DNA of 64,000 nucleotides from Chamaelirium japonicum (taxonomy: Eukaryota > Streptophyta > Magnoliopsida > Liliales > Melanthiaceae): contig OX393550.1 of NCBI GenBank assembly GCA_947650365.1, positions 71,180,978-71,244,977 of the forward strand, written 5' to 3'. Below the pieces are notes generated by a model, which was not told where the DNA came from, did no database searches, and saw nothing but the letters and a program-made list of their open reading frames with translations. Positions 56,163 to 64,000 of the stretch are shown in pieces (the first letter of the stretch is position 1; each line of letters starts with the position of its first letter). The translations under genes were made by a program, and so were the position numbers.

Positions 56163-56550
56163 GCGGCTGATCGAACGCATGCTTTCCTTATCCCAAGAGG
56201 TTATCCCCTTCCACGGTTTAGAGAGAGAGAGATCACACATGTCCTCTTATCTAGATGAACTGAAGCGAGTGAAATGCACAGCTGAAGCATGTACAGCAGA
56301 GAGAAGGGAAACATATCGCAATGAAGGCATCAGAGGACGAGTACTTAAGGACTCTGCATTTCAAAGGTTTTAGCGCATCCGTCTTTGAGAGCAACCATCT
56401 CCTCTGAGCCACAGATATCCTCTCTCCCGATATCGAGCAGGCTTTTGATAACATGAGAGCTTCTTTTCTAGAGGTTGACGTGTGTGTTGTATATGTGTAT
56501 TTCTACTGGGTTGCAATAAAATTTCTTCTTTTTACTATGTACGAATAAAA
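56163..56550 (+). other. Possible last untranslated exon of the phototropin gene
   Basis: Starts after the acceptor TATGCAG and contains AATAAA at 56515-56520 and 56544-56549. It is the first non-repeat, moderately GC-balanced sequence after the coding exons, and the donor right after the stop codon at 48049 needs an acceptor. I do not recognise a protein in it. It could also be an exon of another gene or intergenic sequence. Confidence 0.4.
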
Positions 56551-56596
56551 TGTACTGTTATTGTCGGAGTATTTCAGAAAGGCATTGGTACGTGAA

Positions 56597-56600
<4 letters not shown>

Positions 56601-56671
<71 letters not shown>
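56601..56671. repeat. CT microsatellite
   Basis: About 35 CT units, uninterrupted. Confidence 0.97.
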
Positions 56672-56675
<4 letters not shown>

Positions 56676-57052
56676 GTAGGGTCGCAGCCCCTTTGCTAGA
56701 TTGATGGAGAATTGCCTTTGAGGTCCTTCTTAGAAGGAAGGGAGAGTTACATTCATGTATGTATACATAACATGCTTCCTCTTTCTGGAGCAAGGGCTGG
56801 GAGCGACTGAATCTCCCACCTTATACTCCAAGTTTGTAGGGATGGAAAACTTGGACAGGCCATCTGTGAAAAGCCTCCTTGGGCTGCGTAGCCTGCGTGC
56901 TTTCATGCCCAATCAGTGAAGAGCAAGTTGGGGAAGGTTTAACCTTGTCCTTGGGAACCTTACCTTGGAACTTTGTCGAAGGCTAAGGTAAAAGGATTTA
57001 ACTTCTAGAACGGAAGAAGCGGTTGTCACCTTCGGCAGTTTGATGATACAAG
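56672..57052. other. Unassigned intergenic sequence
   Basis: No open frame with recognisable motifs and no repeat structure seen. Confidence 0.4.
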
Positions 57053-58760
57053 TGTTGTGTGTAATATGGTCTACAGCTTGTAAAACTTTAGTTTATCAAT
57101 AAAATGTTGATGGTATAATTAGAATTGCTTTATGGTATGTATATTAATGTGTGTTCTACTTATAGAAAAGGAGCCTTGGCGACATAGTAGTTCATTTGGG
57201 TGGGAGGCCCTGTGGACTAGTACTATGTAAGTGTAAATAATTTGCAGCTCTGATAGGGTTGGTCGCCCTATCAGGACAAGCTATTGGGATGACAGCATGA
57301 GTACCTCCATCACGGTCATTATCAGGCACAGTGTCTGTGGCCGTACGGAACCAACAGAATGCACAAATAGGCGTACAAATGCCGGTGCACTAAGCAGTGT
57401 TTTTACTTAGGGTAAACAGTCCTTAACCTTAAGGAACCACGTCCGATGGACTTACTAGTTGCGTGTAACTTTGGTACACCGACGTGTGAGGGATCCACTC
57501 ATGACCCAATACTACAATGCGTTAGGTTATCCGGCTGGCGTTGCAGCGACACGCCACTCCTGCAAACCATCCACACCCCTACCAGGAGGTGCGTTCCTTG
57601 GTTTGACATACACCGCACTAAACTCAGGCCTAATGGTCAACAATTTGATTGTTGATCGGATCCATTGCTTGGCCAAAGCAACTGGAGGTGTGTTGTGATG
57701 AGTCAGCTTGGATGGAACCTAGTCAGATGATCACTCGAGTCTAACTGTGCTTTCTACTGCTCGAGTTGAATCATGTCACCAAATGGAGGGAGAACTACTC
57801 GAATGAGCAATATGGAACTCTAGATATCTAACGGCGCCACAGGGGTACTCATGAGGACAAAGATTCACTTGTTACCATGAACCAAATGCTTAGTTAGGTC
57901 ATCTCTAATCCCGAAGACCTCAGTAGGAAGACCCTCAACTCTGGTACTCGGTTCTTGAATTCTCTTTTGCTGCTGCTGAGTGGTCATTGTGAACTCATAA
58001 AAGTCTAAAGGGTACATAAGGTTTCAATTGAATTTTTTTTTGGTTTGCCCTAAAGTTTAAAGGGTGTATAAGGGCATTCTATGCAAAATATTTTTGAGAG
58101 AGAGAGAGAGAGAGGATAAGAAAATTAGGGTTTTGGCTGTCATATTTTTTTTAAAAAAAAGAAGTCTTGGCTGTCATATCTTGAGAGCATGGTTTGATCG
58201 ATTTAGGTTTCCGTTGTTTTTGTAGGGAAGACTTTTGGGTCTCTTCTTTTAGTTTCCTAGAAAATAAAATAAAGAAAACATTTTCTGCAGAAATTTATTT
58301 TTGCAGAAAACTTTCTATGCCGTTTAATTTTCTTTGTTCTTTTAGCAGGAAGATAAAAGGAAGAAATCAAACATAGTGAAAAAAAATATATTTAGAAGAG
58401 AAATGAAAGGAAAGAGAATTTCTGCAGATTTAGTAGGGAAATAATTTCCGTCTTGATAGTGGAAATATATTCATCCGGAAATTCTCTTTCCACGATTTGA
58501 TCAGCAAAAGAACGTCGAAAATTTGGACGCAAACCCAATTTTTGCTCATTAACCCGCTTCCGCGGTTATTTTCTACGCAAAAGAACAGACTCAGAAAATT
58601 TGCATGATCATCATTTCATCATGTTTACATGGTTCTAACCATTGGTTCTTTGATTGCACTGGTTTAAAAACATATCTGCATGTTTGATCTAGGGTTTTAG
58701 GTTTTAATTAGTTTTCTTGTGTGCATGAGTGCATGCAACCCTAGAATCCTTCCCTTTGAT
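57053..58760 (+). mobile_element. Diverged relative of the solo LTR at 52881
   Basis: Starts TGTTGTGTGTAATATGG and follows the same order of words as 52881-54854. Examples are GTCCTTAACC...AAGGAACCA, CCAATACTACAATGCGTTAG, CTAGTCAGATGATC and CGAGT(C/T)GAATCAT. The first about 900 bases are clearly alignable and the remainder only weakly. The right end and target duplication could not be fixed, so the end coordinate is approximate. Confidence 0.65.
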
Positions 58761-59022
58761 TTCTGTGAGCTTGGAGTGACAGAATCGTGTCCCGGTTAGA
58801 AGCAAGCCAATGATTGGTTTGTGGCGCCTTCCTATTAGAGAAGTTGATGAAGTCGGGACTCGGGAGTACTTTCAAGATCCTTTGCAAAGTAGATTCCGAA
58901 CTGGTGAAAGCAAAGAGGGATACATGGATGTCACCAAGCCCGGGCCCGGTTTTGTGTGAGTATGTAAGGTTTTAGAATTTGATGAAAATTAGTAGAAGCT
59001 TTATCGGGTAGCTATCTAGTGA
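58761..59022. other. Unassigned, with a 49-codon open frame
   Basis: An ATG at 58810 opens 49 codons to a TGA at 58957-58959 (IREVDEVGTREYF, YMDVTKPGPGFV). The composition looks protein-like, but I recognise no family and there is no support from neighbours. Confidence 0.2.
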
Positions 59023-59338
59023 GATATGAGATAACTTTGAAAAACCTATCTAGAGGTTTTAGAATTTGATGAAAATCGGTGGGCAGGCTCTCTATGGCAA
59101 GTTGATTATCCTCACAAAAAATCATCAAATTCTAAAACCTCTAAGGGCATCAAATGTTAGAATATTTATCGACCGTCCATTAAAACCAAAAATTTGAATT
59201 GTGTATTTGATGCCTCTACAGGTTTTAGAATTTGATGATTTTTTTGTGAGGATGATCAACTTGCCATAGAGAGCATGCTCACCAATTTTCATCAAATTCT
59301 AAAACCTCTAGATAAATTTCTCAAAGTTATCTCATATC
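59023..59338. mobile_element. Fold-back element M9 (about 316 bp)
   Basis: The left arm GATATGAGATAACTTTG is mirrored by CAAAGTTATCTCATATC. Inner arms carry AGGTTTTAGAATTTGATGA and its complement twice, around a centre near 59180. The inner module resembles those of M1, M2 and M4. Confidence 0.8.
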
Positions 59339-59388
59339 GGCGCATCAGACAGCAACGGTGCGATGCCGCACTTACCGCATGCCGCACT

Positions 59389-59541
<153 letters not shown>

Positions 59542-59930
59542 AGAGAAATATTACAGTGAGCTATGAACTACGGAAGGAGAAAGTGAGTTACGATCATTTT
59601 GACCACCCTAGAGGTTTTGAAATTTCATAAAAATTGGTGGGTGTGTTGTCTATGGTAACATGATCATCCTCACAAATTTTCAAGGAATTCCAAAACTTTT
59701 AGGGTTATCAAATGGTAGAAGTAAAATTAACGGTTACTACGGACGATGGATAAAGCTTCTACCGTTTGATGACCCTATAAGTTTTGGAATTCTTTGAAAA
59801 TTGGTGAGGATGATCATGTTACCCTAGAGCACACACCCACCAATTTTTACGAAATTATAGAACTTGTAGGGTGGTCAAAATGATCGTAGCTCATTTTCTC
59901 CTTCCGTAGCTCATAGCTCACTGTAACATT

Positions 59931-59933
<3 letters not shown>
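59542..59933. mobile_element. Fold-back element M2 (about 392 bp), M1 family
   Basis: Starts GAGAAATATTACAGTGAGCT and ends AGCTCACTGTAACATTCCTA. The arms match M1 (GAGCTATGA, GGTGGTCAAAATGATCG) and contain GATGATCAT...CCTCAC. Flanked by TA tracts on both sides. Confidence 0.9.

Positions 59934-60005
<72 letters not shown>
59934..60005. repeat. TA microsatellite
   Basis: About 36 TA units between fold-back elements M2 and M3. Confidence 0.95.
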
Positions 60006-60009
<4 letters not shown>

Positions 60010-60361
60010 GTGATACATTGCGGTCGAGTAACGTGTGGCACCCCCTTCGGGGGTATTTTCAGAATTTTTTTTTTTTTTGGGATTGATCACCTACCCTTGA
60101 ATTGGACACACAAAAAATTTCAGCCCGATCCAAGACCTGTAGGCCGTCCAAATGTGTTGATCAAAATGGCGAAAAAAATGAACGACCGATAAAAGATCAA
60201 CACATTTGGATGACCTACAGTCTTGGATCGGGCCTGAAATTTTTTGTGTGTCCAATCCAAGGGTGGGTGATCAATCCCCAAAAAAAAAAATTCTGAAAAT
60301 ACCCCCGAAGAGGTTGGCCGTACGTTAAGCCACATGTTACCCCGGCCGCAATGTATCACTA

Positions 60362-60363
<2 letters not shown>
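60006..60363. mobile_element. Fold-back element M3 (358 bp)
   Basis: Starts AGTAGTGATACATTGCGG and ends CCGCAATGTATCACTACT, exact complements. Inner arms GATCCAAGACCTGTAGG and CCTACAGTCTTGGATC meet near 60175. The arm also holds CCCCCTTCGGGGGTATTTTC. TA tracts lie on both sides. Different sequence family from M1 and M4. Confidence 0.92.
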
Positions 60364-60403
<40 letters not shown>

Positions 60404-60407
<4 letters not shown>

Positions 60408-60807
60408 GAATGGGATGCTGCCTATCAAAGCAGCGTTTTTTGCTGCTTTGATACATTGTTTGACCATCCTAGAAGTTTTGGAATTTGATGAAATTTGGTG
60501 AGGGTGTTGTCTAGGGTATGATGATCATCCTTACAAATTTTCATCAAATTCCAAAACTTCTAAGAGGGTCAAATGATCGAAGCAAAATCTGCAGATTTTA
60601 ACGGTGACTGCAGATTTTGCAGATTTTGCTTCGACCATTTGACCCTCTTAGAAGTTTTGGAATTTGATGAAAATTTGTGAGGATGGTCATCATACCCTAG
60701 ACAACACCCTCACCAAATTTTATCAAATTCCAAAACTTCTAGGATGGTCAAACAATGTATCAAAGCAGCAAAAAACGCTGCTTTGATAGGCAGCATCCCA
60801 TTCCTCA
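60404..60807. mobile_element. Fold-back element M4 (404 bp)
   Basis: Starts TGAGGAATGGGATGCTGCC and ends with its complement. The arms contain a small hairpin (AAGCAGCGTTTTTTGCTGCTT) and the inner module GTTTTGGAATTTGATGAAA with GATGATCATCC. Between TA tracts. The centre is near 60605. Confidence 0.93.
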
Positions 60808-60890
60808 TATATATATATATGAGGAATTCTGAAACCTCTAGGGGGGTTTCGTACAAGGTTTCGCAAATAAGAAGTTTCTCACTGGATCAG

Positions 60891-61510
<620 letters not shown>

Positions 61511-61634
61511 TATTTTTTTAGTTACAACCCCAAATTTAGGGTCCGATTTGACTTTAGTCTAATAATTTAAAAAATTTGTCACCCCCAACTCCGCCTCTCG
61601 AGCTGTCGGGTGGGCGTTAGAATGAGCTGTGTTA

Positions 61635-62203
61635 GAGCATCTCCAATGGCCTCCAAACTAGGAGCACCTCCTATGGACCGTGGGGCCCATTTTGGTAGCC
61701 ACCTCATGAAAATTTCCTAGTTGAGAAGAGATCGGCTCCAACGGCCTCCGAAATATGATATCCTAGCCAATTTTACATCAAAAGGATCCTATATTTATAA
61801 TTTATCCAAACCCTCCAATTTTACACCAAACCCCTCATAACTTAATTTTATTTGCAAGAATAGTGGGAGTGAAGAATGGTGTGTATAAGGGGGTGCTTAA
61901 AGATTTTTTTAAACAAAATGGTATTTTTTAGAATTTTTGAATGCATTATTGTGTGTGTGTATATATATATATGTAAAAAGATGAGGGGGGTTTTGTAAAA
62001 AATTATATTATTTAATTCGTTCTGAGGCTATGAAGGAACTTTGTTGTATGTGGAGCCGTTCGGAGGTCCCGAGCACACGTGACCTACGTGGCACGCCACG
62101 TAGGTCTTCAGAGTTCTCTTCAGATCCGGTTGGAGCAGCGTCTGATAGATCAGAGTGCCACGTCGTCCTTCGGAGATCCCTTCGAAGGCCGTTGGAGATG
62201 GTC
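61635..62203. mobile_element. Harbinger/Tourist-type MITE (569 bp)
   Basis: Ends GAGCATCTCCAATGGCC and GGCCGTTGGAGATGGTC are inverted copies, flanked by TTA duplications (61632-61634 and 62204-62206). The GAGCATCTCCAA terminus and TTA target are typical of PIF/Harbinger MITEs in plants. It is nested inside the left TIR edge of the larger element. Confidence 0.75.
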
Positions 62204-62439
62204 TTAGCAATAGACGAGCTGAGGTGGCTAGAGTATATGCTTGACATACCTAAAATATCCTTTAGCCTAATTTTACGTACACCCCGCTTCATAAATAGGG
62301 AGTAATCATGATCGTTGATCTATAACGGATGGCCAACCCTAAACCCTACATTTCCTCCGAATTGAGGAGAAACTCGGATCCAGATCCAAAATCCCATCTT
62401 TTTGTTTGATCTTACCTCTCTAGATCGATTTCTCCATAG

Positions 62440-62940
62440 AGAGTGGGTTCGGCGGAGGTGGTGGAATATGCAGTGGTGGTGTTGCTGGTTGGGGTACAGG
62501 TGGAGGAGGTGGAGCTGGTGGTGGAATGAGGGTGAGTTTGGTGGAGGTGGTGCAGGTAGTGGTGGGATAGGAGGCGGGATCGGTGGAGCTGGTGGCGGGA
62601 TACGGGGAGGAGGAGGAGCTGGTAATGGAATAGGGGGTGGCTTCGGAGGAGGTGGCGGTGGAATTGGTGGTGTTAGTGGCGAGATCGGTGGAGGCGATGG
62701 GATTGGTGGTGGTGCAGGTGGCGGGATAGGAGGAGGAGGTGGTGGGTTTGGTGGAGGAATCCCCAGCCTCAAAATTGAGTTCACCCCTAATTCCCATCCC
62801 TAAAATTGGGGGTGGTGCAGGTGGCAGGATAGGAGGAGGAGGTGGGATTGGTGGTGGTTGGATGTGGTGGGTTTGGTGGAGGAATCCCCAGCTCCAAAAT
62901 TGAATTCACCCTCAATCACCATCCAAAAATTGAGTTCATC
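62440..62940. repeat. GGT/GGA-rich degenerate repeat
   Basis: Encodes glycine-rich frames on + and proline-rich frames on -, with a duplicated stretch (GGAATCCCCAGC...AAAATTGA near 62756 and 62882). It might be captured coding sequence of a proline-rich protein, but the composition alone explains the open frames. Confidence 0.6.
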
Positions 62941-63207
62941 CTTAATTTTAGTTTAGAGAAATTTACAAGGGATAAAGAAGAAAATATGAGATAATCGATC
63001 AACCAATTATTTGCTTTAGTTTAAAAAAAATAATCACATCCGTTCATTCACACAAGGGTAATATCGGAAATCGTCCAGATACGTAACACCGCATTAGCCC
63101 GTCTAACGCTCTTAAACGGCTCGGAAACAGAGTTGCGGGTAACACAATTCTTTTAAAAATATTAAACTAAAATCAAATCGGACCCTAAATTTGAGAGTGT
63201 AACTCAA

Positions 63208-64000
63208 AATATTCCCCCAAAAAAAAGTATGCGCTAAGCAATTTATCAGATAGAATTTTTTTTTTTTAACAGTAAAAATTTATTTTAAAAAAAACAAAAA
63301 AAATCCGGTAACAGCACACGACTTACTCAAGATGAGCAAGCAGTAGCAAAGCAAAACACTAGCAAATGACCTAAACAGATTAGATAGAATGTCTAGTATT
63401 AGCCTCGAATCTGTAGGCCTCTCTTTCAAAGGGAAGGTTTCAATCTTTTCCAAATGGATAAGAACTTGCGACAGACCCCCATGCGCTCGAAGGTGTTTTA
63501 CAGTCCATAGGCTTTGAGTCTATGGACTCATGAACCAGTCTTCAAAGGATATCATGTTCTCAAATCCCATCCCACTGATATTTACAAGCCAGAAACTTCA
63601 ACCAAGGGTTACCAACATGTGATCATCCGCCGAAGCTCTTCATTGTCCGCCGGAGATGACAACCAGAGGTTTCCGTAATTGGTCACAAGCGACAGCTATG
63701 CGTTGCTTGATCGGTGACCAGAAATGAGCTCCAGGACCCAGCCACCGGATGTCGATGGAGGTGGATCGCCGCCGACGGTCGGAGTGCCACCATTGGTCAT
63801 CAGAGGGGTTAGTGCTCTCTGAAATTGCCCACCTATTATGGTGTAATTTGAAAATGAGGAAAGTTTATATATGGAATGACTTTTAAGTTCACCAAACTTC
63901 TCAGGTTACAGCTAGTTGGATCTATCCACTGAACATGGCCGGGGGACCCCACCGGGGGACCCCACCACCACCATCACACCAACCACTGCTAACTAGGTAG
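63208..64000. other. Unassigned sequence at the window end
   Basis: AT-rich start with A and T runs, then mixed sequence. GGGGGACCCCACC occurs twice near 63953-63975. I see no exon, RNA gene or element. Confidence 0.4.

Larger units (their letters stand above)
61518..63207. mobile_element. Long-TIR DNA element carrying a proline/glycine-rich repeat
   Basis: Terminal inverted repeats of about 120 bases: 61518-61634 and 63084-63207. They share CAAATTTAGGGTCCGATTTG at the outside and (G)GGCGTTAG / CTAACGC(T) further in. Long TIRs suggest a Mutator-like or related element. No transposase is present. The interior holds a Harbinger-type MITE (61635-62203) and a GGT/GGA-rich stretch (about 62440-62880). 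The target duplication could not be defined. Class is inferred. Confidence 0.65.

Noticed and set aside
58810-58959. 49-codon frame with protein-like composition
   Set aside because: No family recognised, no neighbouring exons, and near the unclear end of an LTR relic; kept only as a note in the region entry.
62402-62803. Glycine-rich protein gene (or proline-rich on the other strand)
   Set aside because: GGT/GGA repeat explains the open frames on both strands; it lies inside a TIR element and I see no promoter or splice signals.

Overview
The window looks like nuclear DNA of a flowering plant with large, transposon-filled introns. The only host gene I can support is the 3' part of a phototropin (blue-light receptor kinase, closest to the PHOT2 type). 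It lies on the + strand as five protein-coding exons at 16491-16613, 31986-32037, 38884-38996, 47227-47367 and 47933-48049. The exons join in phase and encode the end of the AGC-type kinase domain, from the activation loop to the C-terminal tail and stop. Upstream exons (LOV domains and kinase N-lobe) lie before the window, so the intron entering the first visible exon is at least 16.4 kb. The next introns are about 15.4, 6.8, 8.2 and 0.57 kb. A splice donor starts two bases after the stop codon, and an acceptor at 56162 is followed by AATAAA signals. The last exon may therefore be an untranslated one, behind an 8.1 kb 3'UTR intron.

Almost everything else is transposable elements. Bases 500-14671 hold a 3'-truncated minus-strand copia element (C1). 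It is interrupted by a 2.85 kb TNT1-like element that kept only gag and protease (1538-4390) and by an 8.6 kb non-coding gypsy-type element full of tandem repeats (5118-13693). The 15 kb intron holds two complete minus-strand copia elements with perfect 5-bp target duplications, C2 (17341-22684) and C3 (22784-27993). It also holds a LINE fragment, a decayed relative of the non-coding gypsy element, an LTR-like leader and GGTACC-type palindromic repeats. The next introns hold plus-strand copies of the C3 family: C4 (about 32663-37982, inserted in a TA microsatellite) and C5 (41787-46871, one open gag-pol frame of 1466 codons). An older relative, C6 (48728-55737), is split by a 2.0 kb solo LTR and sits in the proposed 3'UTR intron.

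A second layer is a set of fold-back (long inverted repeat) elements of about 230-500 bp, each set in or between TA or CT/TA microsatellites. They are at 32.2, 39.4, 39.8, 40.4, 59.0, 59.5, 60.0, 60.4 and 61.0 kb. Several share the terminal motif GAGGAATG and an internal module, while their subterminal arms differ. At the right end a long-TIR element (61518-63207) encloses a proline/glycine-rich repeat and a Harbinger-type MITE.

The main points of interest are a signalling gene whose kinase exons are scattered through more than 31 kb of transposons, and the modular microsatellite-associated fold-back elements. Everything was read by eye; no alignments or database searches were run.
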